Of a stretch of DNA of 64,000 nucleotides, positions 24,599-33,962 are shown one piece after another. The notes under the pieces were generated by a model. That model saw only the letters and a program-made list of their open reading frames with translations, made no database searches and was not told where the DNA came from. Where the stretch lies: NCBI GenBank assembly GCA_016716405.1, contig JADJWK010000002.1, positions 434,001 to 498,000 of the forward strand, given 5' to 3'. The position numbers and the translations under genes are program-made. The first letter of the stretch is position 1. Every line of letters begins with the position of its first letter. This DNA comes from Candidatus Melainabacteria bacterium (GTDB lineage: Bacteria > Cyanobacteriota > Vampirovibrionia > Obscuribacterales > Obscuribacteraceae).

Positions 24599-25719
24599 AT
24601 TCCTGCTTCTCTGAGGCAGAGGCGGAAAGCGGCGTCTTCCACATCGCGCAGGGTGGCGCCCTGGCCAGTTGTGGTCGAGGCAATCTCCACAGCGCTTATG
24701 CCTGAGGCTTGGAAGTCAATGCCATTTTCCAGAGAGGCCGGGATCACCCAGAGCGGTCGCCGGTGCTTGCGGCAGAGAGCAGCCAGCTCCCCGGCAGCCT
24801 TGCCGCCCAGAGACTGGCTGTCTAATCGCCCTTCGGCGGTCACGACTATATCGGCCCCGGCCACTGCTGCCTCGATTCCCAGAAGTCCGTCCAGGTAGGA
24901 GAACCCCCGCACTAGCCTGGCACCGAGTGCGGCCATGAGACCGAAGGGCACACCGCCAGCGGCGCCGGCTCCTTCTGCCGCTCTGGCGCTCCTGCCGGTG
25001 GTGCTCTCCAGCCGATCGGCGAAGTTGCGCATGCCTTTCTCCAGCAACTCTACGGTTCGTGGATCGGCGCCTTTTTGAGGCGCGAAGATTCGGGCGGCTC
25101 CCAGGTCGCCCAGAAGCGGGTTGGTAACGTCGGTGGCGATCAGGAGTTTGGTGGCACATATAGTGGCAAGTGGACTGAGTGAGTCCAGGTCGATGGTCTC
25201 GATCATCTCCAGATTGCGCCCGCACCCCCTCAGATCCCTGCCCTGCCCGTCGAGAAAACGGGCTCCCAGAGCCTGAAGAATGCCGGTGCCTCCGTCGGTG
25301 GATGCGCTGCCTCCTACGGTCAGGACGATATTCTCTATGTCTCTGCCCTGGCATTTGTCGAGACAGTCGGCAAGCAAGCAGCCGGTGCCGATGGTGGACG
25401 CGTCGAGCGGTGCCAGGGCCCCATTCAGATGAGCGATACCGCTGGCGGAGGCAAGCTCGACGACAGCCCCGGCTTCGCCCAGGCACAGCCAGGCCGCTTC
25501 CACCATTGCCCCGGTGGGTCCCGGCACCGTCAGGCTCTCGAGCTTCCCCCCGAGAACTCCCGCGATCGCTTCAATGGTGCCGTCGCCGCCGTCTGCCAAT
25601 GGAAGGCAGCGGGTCAGGGACTGCGGAATCGCTCTTCTTATACCACTGCCAATGGCGTCGGCGAGCTCCCCGGCCCGGTACGTTCCTTTATATGGGCTGG
25701 GGGCGACGAGAAATTTCAT
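24595..25719 (-). CDS. Glycerate kinase (GlxK/GarK family)
   Basis: 374 residues from the ATG at 25719 (MKFLVAPSPYKGT), the usual N-terminus of the family; a longer frame upstream is ignored. Family motifs are present: LPLADGGDGTIEA, the Gly-rich LTVGGSASTDGGTG, ATDVTNPLLG and VTAEGRLDSQSLGGKA. The enzyme phosphorylates D-glycerate using ATP and feeds lower glycolysis. A CAGGAA ribosome site lies upstream. It is convergent with the LysM gene, overlapping by 4 nt, and stands alone with no glyoxylate or glucarate genes nearby. Confidence 0.92.
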   Translation of the reverse strand: MKFLVAPSPYKGTYRAGELADAIGSGIRRAIPQSLTRCLPLADGGDGTIEAIAGVLGGKLESLTVPGPTGAMVEAAWLCLGEAGAVVELASASGIAHLNGALAPLDASTIGTGCLLADCLDKCQGRDIENIVLTVGGSASTDGGTGILQALGARFLDGQGRDLRGCGRNLEMIETIDLDSLSPLATICATKLLIATDVTNPLLGDLGAARIFAPQKGADPRTVELLEKGMRNFADRLESTTGRSARAAEGAGAAGGVPFGLMAALGARLVRGFSYLDGLLGIEAAVAGADIVVTAEGRLDSQSLGGKAAGELAALCRKHRRPLWVIPASLENGIDFQASGISAVEIASTTTGQGATLRDVEDAAFRLCLREAGI

Positions 25720-25883
25720 TAAATCATCGATTCCTGTTTCTGACCGGAGCCCTCTCCCGGTGGCGATCACAGTGAGCGGGTCCCAGCCTCTGGCTGTTTC
25801 GAAGCCGGTTTATCAGCCGCCCTGCCGGGAAGGATCTTTACTGGCGGCGCAGGATTTTACTGAGAACAAGAGGAGGATACACC

Positions 25884-26369
25884 ATGACGAGGCCCGATGA
25901 GATCGTCCGTTTGCTCGAGAGCATGAAAGAGAGTGTATCCGGAGCCAGGAAGGACAATCGCCGCACGGGTCTGCTCGATCTGGAGCCCTATAAGAGCAAT
26001 CAAGCCTGGCCTGGCAGAAGGTATTCACTGGTGGGGAACTCTTACTGTGTCGAGACCAGGCTCATTCAGAGCAATCAGGAACTCAAGCGTACAGCCTGTA
26101 TAGCCGTGGTTCTGGAGAGAGGCCGGCAGAATCGCAAGTGTGTCAGTGTCGAGGATGCTCTGGATTATCCGGGCTTCAGAGAATGCTTGAGCCGTTTCGA
26201 GCTTGACTGGCTGGGCCGGCAGCCGGCCTCTACCCTGATCGGACCGGCTTACGATCCGGCCGGTCATCTGGTTCCACACGCCTTTGCGGTCTGGCGGCGC
26301 CACCAGGAAGGACCGGCGACCCTCAGGGCGCCTGAACATCGCTCTGAAGTCAGCCTGGCAAAGCCTTAG
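25884..26369 (+). CDS. Small cytosolic protein, unknown
   Basis: 161 residues behind a very strong ribosome site (AGAGGAGGATACACC). No signal peptide or membrane segment. It begins MTRPDEIVRLLESMKESVSG and is rich in Arg and polar residues. A Cys/Trp-containing middle (GNSYCVETRLIQSNQELKR) is followed by a conserved-looking AVVLERGRQNRKCVSVEDAL. Its last 20 nt overlap the 3' end of rpiB, which converges. No family recognised. Confidence 0.75.
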   Translation: MTRPDEIVRLLESMKESVSGARKDNRRTGLLDLEPYKSNQAWPGRRYSLVGNSYCVETRLIQSNQELKRTACIAVVLERGRQNRKCVSVEDALDYPGFRECLSRFELDWLGRQPASTLIGPAYDPAGHLVPHAFAVWRRHQEGPATLRAPEHRSEVSLAKP

Positions 26370-26871
26370 AGCTTCTATTCCAGTATCTCTCGGTCCCGGT
26401 CTCGTTCTCCCGGGCATGCTCGAACTTGTCTACCCGGCGCTGGTGCCTGCCGCCTTCAAAAGCGGTATCAAGCCATCTCGAAACGATCCCGGCGATGCTG
26501 TCTCCGGGGGTGGTGCGCTCCCCGAGACAGAGGATATTGGCGTCATTGTGCAGTCTCGATAGCTCCGCCGAGTTCTCGTCGTGACAGACGGCAGCGCGCA
26601 CGCCGCGCACTTTGTTGGCCACCATGGAGACGCCGATTCCGGAGCCGCAACAGAGTATGCCGCGCTGGTAATCTCCCCTGCTCACCGCTTCCGCCACCGC
26701 CCTGGCGTAGTCGGGATAGTCGCAGGATTCGGTGCTGTGGGTGCCGAAGTCCTCGAACTCGACGCCGGCAGCCTCGAGGACCTGCTTGATGGCTTCCTTG
26801 GTCCTATAGCCCGCATGATCGCTTCCCAGGGCGAGAGGCGCTCTTACGAGATCGTTTTTGTTATCTATCAA
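26350..26871 (-). CDS. rpiB: Ribose-5-phosphate isomerase B
   Basis: 173 residues from a TTG start with GGGAGA upstream. RpiB/LacAB motifs are present: ALGSDHAGYRTKEAI, DYPDYARAVAEAV, and CCGSGIGVSMVANKVRGVRA, which contains the catalytic Cys and anion-binding loop. VCHDENSAELSRLHNDANIL and LGER complete the active site. It interconverts ribose 5-phosphate and ribulose 5-phosphate. The C-terminal ~25 residues (HARENETGTERYWNR) extend past the usual ~150-residue length and are encoded where the gene overlaps its convergent neighbour. Confidence 0.93.
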   Translation of the reverse strand: MIDNKNDLVRAPLALGSDHAGYRTKEAIKQVLEAAGVEFEDFGTHSTESCDYPDYARAVAEAVSRGDYQRGILCCGSGIGVSMVANKVRGVRAAVCHDENSAELSRLHNDANILCLGERTTPGDSIAGIVSRWLDTAFEGGRHQRRVDKFEHARENETGTERYWNRSSKALPG

Positions 26872-26905
26872 CTACGTAGTTCTCCCATAAATCGGCAAAT
26901 AGGCT

Positions 26906-26935
26906 TTGGCTTCCGGGCTTTGCCGGTGGTATATT
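26906..26935 (+). promoter_or_regulatory. Candidate sigma-70 promoter
   Basis: TTGGCT (26906-26911) and TATATT (26930-26935) are separated by 18 bp, upstream of the 995-residue protein gene. A leader of about 68 nt would follow. Consensus match only. Confidence 0.45.
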
Positions 26936-27009
26936 AGCGCTATCTCATCGCTGATGATATTGCTCGTTATCCTTCCAAATTCTACTCCAGTGCGCAGGAG
27001 CACAGATTT

Positions 27010-29997
27010 ATGCCGATCAATGATGTCACTGACGCCCAGAACGAACATGGCGGAGAAGCACAGCCTGACCCGGCTGAAGGCGCCCGGAGCGAGGTTTATG
27101 GGCAACCTCAGACACGTCTTGCCGGCTCCGTAGAGCAGGGTCAGGAGCAGGGTCAGGGTCGCACTGAACCCGAGTTACCCGAGCAGACCCGGGCCGCTAC
27201 CGAGCACATGGAATACAACCGGATCTTCCAGGGTGACGGCACCTCGCCGGCAGCCGAGACGAGCCCTGAGCTCAAGGCTCATCAGGATCGGATTGCCGAG
27301 TTGTTCGGCAGCAACGATCCCCAGAAGACCCTGGGCGCTGTGGATAGTTTCGTCGATGCCGGAATCCAGTCTTTCAATGTCACCACCAGGGACGGCAAGA
27401 GCTACTCTTTCCGCATGGAGAATGTAGACGTCAACGGCAGGACCAATAAGCAGATGACCCATCTCTTCGTCACCCCGCAGGGTGGCAGGGAGCAAGTGGC
27501 GATGCGCGGGGTGGAGCTGCAGAATCCCCAGGAAGGCGGACCTCGTTTCGACCAGCAGCGCAATGCCCGGGGCGAGCGTGTAAGTTTCGCCGGTAACGGC
27601 GGCGGCGTCATGGAAAGCATCCAGGGCGATCTGGACGGCGCCACCCTGACCATGACCGACAAGGACGGCAAAGAGGTCAAGGCTACTTTCGTCAAAGGGG
27701 ACGACGGCAAGATCCAGATCAAGATGGAATCTCCCGAGGCTCAACCTCGGGCCAACGAGATCCCCAGCTCCGCCGACATCGAGAGAGACCTGAAAGAACA
27801 TCCGGACCAGGTTCTGCCCAGGCTGTCCGATCCCAATACGCCCCCCGAGTACAAGATCAAGATGCTGGACAAGCTGGCCGGTCTCGGAGTCACCCATATA
27901 GACGTCAAGGACGCGAGCGGCCGGACTCATACTTTCCAGCCTGTGGTCCAGCAGCTCGAGAATGGCGTCCGTTCGGTGCAGCTGCAGGCCGACGGCAAGA
28001 CAGTGATGCGCGGTCTCACCCGCGGCGAGGATGTAGCGCCCCAGCACGACGGGGACAATGCCCTTCCTTATTACGACGAGAATAAAGCCGCTCTCGACTT
28101 CGACTGGAGCAATTCGGAAGTGACTCTGCGTCTTGCCCCCGGTGCCGATGGCGCCGAGCGCGAGCCGATCAAATTCCCCGTCGGCAAAGTCGGCGGTGAA
28201 GGCACCGACACCAACAGGACCCTGGCCGAGGCGGCCAAGCCCGAGTATGCAGAAAATCCTCCCTGGCAGGGAAGCAGCGTTGCCGGTCTCTTCTCGGATC
28301 GCAGCCTCTGGAGCAGAGGAAGCACCGCTGCGGTGGCATCTGTTCTGGAGAAGTCCGGCGTGCCGGTGAAAGCGACCGCCAGCGCCTCGGATCTGGCCTC
28401 CCAGATGACCAAGCTAGTGGAATCGGGCCAGTACCGGGGAGGAGTCGTCACCGACGCTTCCCAGCTCAAGGATCTGCCCCCGGGGGCGGTGGTCATAGCC
28501 CGCCAGCAGGTGGAGCAGGGTGGCAGCGAGTGGCCTGACGGCAAGCGCTATGCTTCGCACACAGCCCTGAAAGCGGACGGCGACAGCATGTATCACATCA
28601 GCAACCGCCCCGGGGACGACTCCGGTCTCTGGCGCAAAGATAGCGTCGATTCAGTCCTTCCCGGGGACAAATTCACCGACTATATGGTTTTCGTCCCGAA
28701 TCAGCAGGCCCGGCCGGAAACACCTGATGAGAGCGAAGCCCAGCCCCAGGTCGAAGACAAGAATCTGGACATGGCGAGCCTGCTCAGGCATCCGCAGCAC
28801 GGACTCGGTCTCGACTTTATCACCCCTGATGCCAGCGATACAGAAGTGGATACGGCTCTCAAGGCTAAAGTCGCCGAGGGCAAGGGCTGGAGCGTGGAAG
28901 AAGGCGGCAATGAGGAAGGTGGCATAAAACTGGAGGTCAAACCCGGGGATATATTTGTTGCCGAATCAGGTGGTCAGACCAGGATCGCCATGGCGCGCCA
29001 GGAGCAGGACGGCACTACAGGCATAATAGTGATGAACGAGGGGCGTTATGCCAGGGGTACTGACCTGGCAGCGGTTTTCCAGGATCTGGCGGAAGGCGCC
29101 AAGATACGCCGTTATCGCTATGCGCCCCAGGAAGGCAGTCAGACAGATGACCAGACCGGTGATCAGACCGGCGATCAGGGCAACAGACCGGCCTTCAAGA
29201 GCCTTTTCGAAGCCCTCAAGGACGAGAATGTTCGTAAGGGATTCGGTCTGGAAGATCTCAGCAATCCCGCCGACAACTTCGCCGACCTGGACAAGCAGCT
29301 AGAGACGCTCGCCGCCGAGAAAGCCGACCGGTTCACCCGGGAGAGCCAGGACAAAGCAGCCGTCAATGGCAAGCTCCAGAATCAGCAACTCGAGCCGGGC
29401 ACTTTCGTCACCGCGGTGGACAAAGCCACCGGTGAGACGAGAGTGGCGGCGGTGGGAAGCAATCGCCAGCTCTATGTCTGGGGCACAGACGGCACTATGT
29501 CTTCGACCACCAGGGTCGAAGAAGCGTTTGCCGGGATGAATTTCGACAATGTCACCGTCACCGCTCGCAAGCCCGAAGCGGTTCAGAGCGGAGAACCGCA
29601 AGATCCTCCTGAAGACACGGCTCTGGCTTCGGTGCTCAAACAAGAGGCGTTCCGCAAGCTCTACGGTCTCGAGTGGTTGCCGGAAGGCATCAGCGACGGA
29701 GCTGCTCTGGATGCGGCTCTCGAAGCGAAAGCCAGGCAGGATCAGAATCTCAGTCGCCGCGAGCTCAAGCGAGAGGACATAGGCAGATCCTTCGATTTCG
29801 AGCAATTCGATATCGTCTCGGCCATGGACAGGGACGGCGCCATGCGGGTGGCTTTCTATGAGCGCGGCCGCAACTTCAGCTATATGGCCAGTGACGGAAC
29901 CTGGAAGACCGGCACATTCGCCGAGGTTTTCCCCGCCGAGAGCTATCAGGCCAAGCTCATGCTCAGCCGCAGGCGCCAGTACACTCCCGGTCCTTGA
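27010..29997 (+). CDS. 995-residue modular repeat protein, unknown
   Basis: 995 residues, very hydrophilic, no signal peptide or membrane helix. Residues 1-90 are Gln/Glu/Pro-rich and disordered. A first module appears twice, near 95-167 (VDSFVDAGIQSFNVTTRDGK) and 257-341 (LDKLAGLGVTHIDVKDASGR). Four units follow: 418-564, 586-704, 728-852 and 872-987. Each has a helical N-terminal part and a beta-rich part with PG(D/T)xxVA-like starts (PGAVVIARQQ, PGDIFVAES, PGTFVTAVD). The first includes YASHTAL, recalling a NlpC/P60 or CHAP fold, but I see no catalytic Cys. Acidic DDQTGDQTGDQ repeats link units two and three. Ribosome site CAGGAG. Function unknown; a scaffold or secreted structural protein is a guess. 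Confidence 0.85.
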   Translation: MPINDVTDAQNEHGGEAQPDPAEGARSEVYGQPQTRLAGSVEQGQEQGQGRTEPELPEQTRAATEHMEYNRIFQGDGTSPAAETSPELKAHQDRIAELFGSNDPQKTLGAVDSFVDAGIQSFNVTTRDGKSYSFRMENVDVNGRTNKQMTHLFVTPQGGREQVAMRGVELQNPQEGGPRFDQQRNARGERVSFAGNGGGVMESIQGDLDGATLTMTDKDGKEVKATFVKGDDGKIQIKMESPEAQPRANEIPSSADIERDLKEHPDQVLPRLSDPNTPPEYKIKMLDKLAGLGVTHIDVKDASGRTHTFQPVVQQLENGVRSVQLQADGKTVMRGLTRGEDVAPQHDGDNALPYYDENKAALDFDWSNSEVTLRLAPGADGAEREPIKFPVGKVGGEGTDTNRTLAEAAKPEYAENPPWQGSSVAGLFSDRSLWSRGSTAAVASVLEKSGVPVKATASASDLASQMTKLVESGQYRGGVVTDASQLKDLPPGAVVIARQQVEQGGSEWPDGKRYASHTALKADGDSMYHISNRPGDDSGLWRKDSVDSVLPGDKFTDYMVFVPNQQARPETPDESEAQPQVEDKNLDMASLLRHPQHGLGLDFITPDASDTEVDTALKAKVAEGKGWSVEEGGNEEGGIKLEVKPGDIFVAESGGQTRIAMARQEQDGTTGIIVMNEGRYARGTDLAAVFQDLAEGAKIRRYRYAPQEGSQTDDQTGDQTGDQGNRPAFKSLFEALKDENVRKGFGLEDLSNPADNFADLDKQLETLAAEKADRFTRESQDKAAVNGKLQNQQLEPGTFVTAVDKATGETRVAAVGSNRQLYVWGTDGTMSSTTRVEEAFAGMNFDNVTVTARKPEAVQSGEPQDPPEDTALASVLKQEAFRKLYGLEWLPEGISDGAALDAALEAKARQDQNLSRRELKREDIGRSFDFEQFDIVSAMDRDGAMRVAFYERGRNFSYMASDGTWKTGTFAEVFPAESYQAKLMLSRRRQYTPGP

Positions 29998-30006
29998 GAA
30001 TAGAGC

Positions 30007-30906
30007 CTATTTGTAGGCCGCCAGCATGCGGCAGCGCAGCTCGTTGATGTCTTCGGGCGTCTCGAAGCGATGCTCGGTGGCTTCCACGGCTTTCATTCGA
30101 TCCACCCGGAAGATGAGAAAATCGTCGCGCTCGTGGCAATATGCCACCACCAGCCACATGCCGTCTTCCTGGAGGAGAACCAGGGGATTGAGAAGAACCC
30201 TGTCCACGGTCTCCCGGTCGATGCTGTAATAGCTCGCTTCCACGGCTCTATGCTTGAGAAGGGCATTCTCGATCACCGGCAGCTTGTCGTCCACCGAATA
30301 CATCGGATATGAGAAAGTCTCTTCGCAGAGATAGCGCTCGCACTGCTCTTTGAAGCTCCTGCCGGCCGGGGAAGGCTTGCGGTCTTCGTCGCTATGAGGC
30401 GGCTCGGGAAAAATAGAATCGCACAAATCGCCGCTGCGGCTCTCGAAGGGAACGGAAAAGCCGTTATGGTGATCGGAATCGGCTGACGGGTCGTCGGCGA
30501 AGGGAGGCCAGTCGCTTCCGGTAGTGGTGAATCCGGACTGCTCGGTGCCGGCTCGGAAGTCCAGGCCGTCTATGGATAGCTGTCTCACCGAAGTGTCATT
30601 GAAGAAATCATGACCCCACAACTCATCGATATCCGACTCCAGATAAGCGAGCTCGAGCTCCTCGAGGTCTTCCATGTCCTCGCAACCGAGAACCGAATCG
30701 ACTATGGCGTCGGCAAGCTCGTTGCTCATGCTCTGAAGCTGGGGAGTGACCTTTTCGCTGAGCTTCTCGATAATCTCGGCAATGAGCTCGTCTTTCTGCT
30801 CGGCATGAATGGTAACGCCTGCCACCAGTTTGTCGAAAAGCCTGGCCCCGGTTAGGAGTAGAAAACACTCTTCCTGGCTTAGCTCAAGCTGTTTCTCTTC
30901 GTCCAT
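30007..30906 (-). CDS. WYL-domain protein without DNA-binding domain
   Basis: 299 residues. The C-terminal third (about 210-295) matches the WYL domain: IENALLKHRAVEASYYSIDR, VLLNPLVLLQEDGMWLVVAY, DDFLIFRVDRMKAVEAT. The N-terminal 90 residues are helical and acidic, and a low-complexity linker (about 110-190) joins them. WYL domains bind ligands or nucleic acids and usually follow a winged-helix DNA-binding domain, which I do not see here. It may be a partner regulator. It is convergent with the 995-residue protein gene. Confidence 0.8.
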   Translation of the reverse strand: MDEEKQLELSQEECFLLLTGARLFDKLVAGVTIHAEQKDELIAEIIEKLSEKVTPQLQSMSNELADAIVDSVLGCEDMEDLEELELAYLESDIDELWGHDFFNDTSVRQLSIDGLDFRAGTEQSGFTTTGSDWPPFADDPSADSDHHNGFSVPFESRSGDLCDSIFPEPPHSDEDRKPSPAGRSFKEQCERYLCEETFSYPMYSVDDKLPVIENALLKHRAVEASYYSIDRETVDRVLLNPLVLLQEDGMWLVVAYCHERDDFLIFRVDRMKAVEATEHRFETPEDINELRCRMLAAYK

Positions 30907-30947
30907 AAGAATTTTTCTCTATGTGCCTTGTTCAATGTTCCACGAAG

Positions 30948-30990
30948 GGACTGCTCTCAAATCTCGACAAGGAACCCTTCCTGAGAGTCC
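30948..30990 (-). other. Stem-loop between argS and the WYL gene
   Basis: GGA plus CTCTCA (30948-30959) pairs with TGAGAG plus TCC (30982-30990) around a 22-nt loop. A second helix, GAAGGG (30944-30949) with CCCTTC (30975-30980), competes with it. It lies after argS and before the WYL gene on the minus strand. There is no T-run, so terminator activity is uncertain. Confidence 0.3.
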
Positions 30991-31063
30991 GACAATAACG
31001 GCCTATAGCTCTAGCCTAGCACTGCAAGGAAGATTACGGTAGTTTTATCTTTGATTTGCCCGA

Positions 31064-32821
31064 TTACATTCGTTCCGGAGCGGATACACCGATGATTCTG
31101 AGCACGTTGGAAAGAACCTGTCTGGTAGCCATTATCAGCCCGAGCCTGGCACAGGTAACCGATAAATCGCTGGTGATTACCCTGGAGACCTCGTAGAACT
31201 TTTGCAGATCATTTGCCACTTCATAGGCATATCTTGCCAGTTTGCCGGGCTGCGATGCTCTCGCGGCTTCTTCGACCTCGTCGGCAAATGCCTGTAATTT
31301 GAGGACCAGGTTCTTTTGATGGACGAAAGTCTCGTCCTCTTCATCGAAGGCGGGTGCGAATACCGAGGGATCGCTCTTATAGAGAGCTTCCCACTGGCGC
31401 AGTTGCGCCTGGCTCACGGCAGGCGCGCTCTCATCGCCCTCGTTGCCGCCGCCCGGCTCCAGGGCCCGGCGAAGAATCGAGCAGCAGCGGGCATGGGCGT
31501 ATTGTATATAGAACGCCGGATTCTCTCTGCTGGTTTGCTTCGCCAGCTCCAGATCGAAGTTGATCGGATTCTGGGGATTGGACTCAGCCAGGTAATAACG
31601 CACGGCATCCACGCCCACTTCTTCCATGACCTCATCCAGGGTGACGACGGTTCCCCGGCGCTTGGACATACGCACGATCTTGCCGTCCCGGTTGAGATTG
31701 ACGATCTGGGTGAGGATGACCTCGAGCTTTGCCGGGTCCTGTCCAAGGGCTTTGATTACTGCTTTGAGACCGGGGACCTGACCGTGGTGATCGGCACCCC
31801 AGATATTGATCATCAGGTCGTAGCCCCGCTCGAACTTGTCGAGATGGTAGGCTGCGTCACCGGCCAGATAGGTATAAGAGCCGCTGCTCTTGCGCAGTAC
31901 CCGGTCCCTTTCATCGCCGAGCTCTTTGGCCTTGAGCCAGAGCGCGCCTTCGGACTCGTAGGTGTAGCTCGAGCTGTTGAGCTTATCGATGGCCTTTTCG
32001 AGCTTGCCGCTCTTGTGCAGAGTTTTCTCCGAGAACCACCGGTCGAAGCGGACACGCAGCCGATCCAGGAGATCCTCGTGCTCTTTGCGGATGAGCTCTT
32101 TGATAATCTCGCCTGTCTTGACGGTGGCTGCCTCGGCGTCCAGAGAGAGCAAGCCGTCTTTCTCTTCGGCGATGATCCGGTCCACATAGTGAGCGATGGA
32201 GTCTTCCGGGTAGCCTGATTCCGGGTATTCGACCGCTTTCCCCAGCTTTCGCTGGTAACAGGCCCAGGCGCAATTGGCCAGCTGGGTTATCTGCTCGCCG
32301 GCGTCGTTGACCAGGAACTCTTGCTCGACCCGGTAACCGGCGAATTCGAAGAGATTGGCCAGGCAGCTTCCCAGGACGGCTCCCCGTCCGTGACCGATAT
32401 GAAGGTCGCCGGTTGGATTGGCCGATACATACTCGATGTTGACGTGCTTATTCTTGCCTATATCCAGCCTTCCGAAGTCGTCTCCTCGTTCGTGGATCTC
32501 TTTGAGAGCTTCACAGAGCCAGCCCTTGCCGAGCTGGAAATTGATGAATCCGGGATTGGCCACCTCCAGTCTGGCGATGCCGTTCTTGCCGTGCTCTTTC
32601 TCGATGTATTCGGCCAGGACGCCGGCGATCTTGATTGGCGGCGCTTTGAGATGGCGGGCCAGTTTGAGGGCGACACCACAGGCGAGGTCACCATGCTCCT
32701 GAAGCTTGGGCACTTCGATGACGATAGGTTCCGGGCAGGCGCCTTCTGCCTTGATGGCGCCGTCACCGGCAGCCTTGTTGTAAGCCTCTTCGACGATTCC
32801 TCTGAGCCTGTTCTTGATCAT
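31064..32821 (-). CDS. argS: Arginyl-tRNA synthetase
   Basis: 585 residues. The class I motifs are in place: HIGH in NPTGDLHIGHGRGAVLG and the KMSKS loop as VRMSKRRGTVVTLDE. The N-terminal Add domain recognises the tRNA D-loop. The C-terminal DALR anticodon-binding domain (about 460-585) ends with ITSDLSVTCARLGLIMATRQ. The enzyme charges tRNA-Arg with arginine. Its start overlaps the DJ-1/PfpI gene stop by 4 nt (ATGA), so the pair is translationally coupled. Confidence 0.96.
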   Translation of the reverse strand: MIKNRLRGIVEEAYNKAAGDGAIKAEGACPEPIVIEVPKLQEHGDLACGVALKLARHLKAPPIKIAGVLAEYIEKEHGKNGIARLEVANPGFINFQLGKGWLCEALKEIHERGDDFGRLDIGKNKHVNIEYVSANPTGDLHIGHGRGAVLGSCLANLFEFAGYRVEQEFLVNDAGEQITQLANCAWACYQRKLGKAVEYPESGYPEDSIAHYVDRIIAEEKDGLLSLDAEAATVKTGEIIKELIRKEHEDLLDRLRVRFDRWFSEKTLHKSGKLEKAIDKLNSSSYTYESEGALWLKAKELGDERDRVLRKSSGSYTYLAGDAAYHLDKFERGYDLMINIWGADHHGQVPGLKAVIKALGQDPAKLEVILTQIVNLNRDGKIVRMSKRRGTVVTLDEVMEEVGVDAVRYYLAESNPQNPINFDLELAKQTSRENPAFYIQYAHARCCSILRRALEPGGGNEGDESAPAVSQAQLRQWEALYKSDPSVFAPAFDEEDETFVHQKNLVLKLQAFADEVEEAARASQPGKLARYAYEVANDLQKFYEVSRVITSDLSVTCARLGLIMATRQVLSNVLRIIGVSAPERM

Positions 32822-33378
32822 TTATTGACACCGCTTTTGACACCGCACAATTCGTCTATTATCGCTTCGGCGAAATCACCGGCGGCTTCCGGACCGTTGG
32901 CGGTTATAACTCTTCCGTCTCTGACCACAGGCTCGCTCACCAGTGTCGCGCCGCCATCGGCGAGAGCTTTTACCGACTCGGGCATCTCCCAGACTGTCGC
33001 CTTTTTGCCCTGGAGCACACCGGCATTGGCCAGAACAGCGCCTGAAAGACAGATGGATGCCACCACTTTCCCTTCTTCCGCCGCCCGGCGAAGCAGCTCG
33101 TGCAGATCGGTATCGTGCCAGAGATGCTCGGGAGAGCCCATGCCACCGACCACTATGATCGCGTCGGGTTTCATGGCAGCCAGGTCTTTGATCAGGACGT
33201 CCGGTGTGGCGGAGCCACCGAGCATGCCCTTCGCGACCGAGAGGCTCTTGCTGGCTACCACTGTCCTGGCTCCTTCAGACTCGAGCCGGGCTTTCGGGGT
33301 GAAGAACTCCTCGTCCCGGAACTGATCGGCAGCGATCACCAGGGCGACATCGATTCCAGCCAGTTTTCTCTCCGACAT
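32818..33378 (-). CDS. DJ-1/PfpI family protein
   Basis: 186 residues. The fold has the acidic loop FRDEEFFTPKARLESEGARTVV and the nucleophile-elbow Cys in ASICLSGAVLANAG, followed by LQGKKATVWEMPE. The His of a classical protease triad after the Cys (usually AxCHG) is replaced by Leu. The family includes deglycases, chaperones and glyoxalases; substrate cannot be told from sequence. Cytosolic; in operon with argS. Confidence 0.88.
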   Translation of the reverse strand: MSERKLAGIDVALVIAADQFRDEEFFTPKARLESEGARTVVASKSLSVAKGMLGGSATPDVLIKDLAAMKPDAIIVVGGMGSPEHLWHDTDLHELLRRAAEEGKVVASICLSGAVLANAGVLQGKKATVWEMPESVKALADGGATLVSEPVVRDGRVITANGPEAAGDFAEAIIDELCGVKSGVNK

Positions 33379-33431
33379 AATCCACTTCCTCCGCGAGGAC
33401 GCCTGAAGTACAGTGGACCATATTACTATGC

Positions 33432-33962
33432 TTACTTCTGATCAGGGCTGAAGATATTCTGCATGTTGCGGAGTAGTTTCTGCCAGCGAATCGGAATCTG
33501 ATCCTGCTCCCGGCTTCCGCCTCTTCCCTGGCGTTTCTGCAACTCATCCCGGATGAGGATCTGGAGCTTCTCTTTTTGAGCGTCGCTGAGGATCTCTTTT
33601 TTCTTGGTCCAGATGCTGATGGCGAAGCTCTTGAGCTCGCTGTTCTCTTTGTCGATCTTCTGCTGCAACATAATCAGCTCGGTCGGGTCCGAGTTGGGGC
33701 TGGCCATGAGCTTTTTGAGCTGCTGCTGCTTCTCCTGGATCTTGGGATGCATCTTCTGGTAAGTGTCGAACCATTGCTGATCGAGTTGCTGGATCTTGAG
33801 GCTCTGGTCGCTGGTGAGATCGAGCTTCTCATAGTCGATATTGCAGTGACCGCAGGGCGCGTCGCCCTCGGCCCGGGCCGGATTATGGACCAGGGCGAAG
33901 ACGAAGGTGCTGAGAATCAGCGCCATCATCAGCCTCATCGTCGTCTTCATCCTATTGCTCAT
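33432..33962 (-). CDS. Spy-like periplasmic protein with CGHC motif
   Basis: 176 residues. It has a signal peptide (LMMALILSTFVFALVHNPARA), then PCGHCNIDY at the start of the mature chain, then a helical core with LTSDQ (near residue 50) and LSDAQKEK (near 131), the LTxxQ-type signatures of Spy/CpxP/CnrX proteins. The two Cys and a His could bind metal or form a redox pair. Its start overlaps the anti-sigma gene by 11 nt; an alternative ATG at 33950 would avoid the overlap. Position as third gene after a sigma and anti-sigma pair suggests a periplasmic sensor that modulates the anti-sigma factor, as CnrX does in CnrYXH systems. That role is inferred. Confidence 0.82.
   Translation of the reverse strand: MSNRMKTTMRLMMALILSTFVFALVHNPARAEGDAPCGHCNIDYEKLDLTSDQSLKIQQLDQQWFDTYQKMHPKIQEKQQQLKKLMASPNSDPTELIMLQQKIDKENSELKSFAISIWTKKKEILSDAQKEKLQILIRDELQKRQGRGGSREQDQIPIRWQKLLRNMQNIFSPDQK

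Noticed and set aside
32321..33325. 334-residue plus-strand frame
   Set aside because: Antisense to argS and the DJ-1/PfpI gene, both clearly real by motif.
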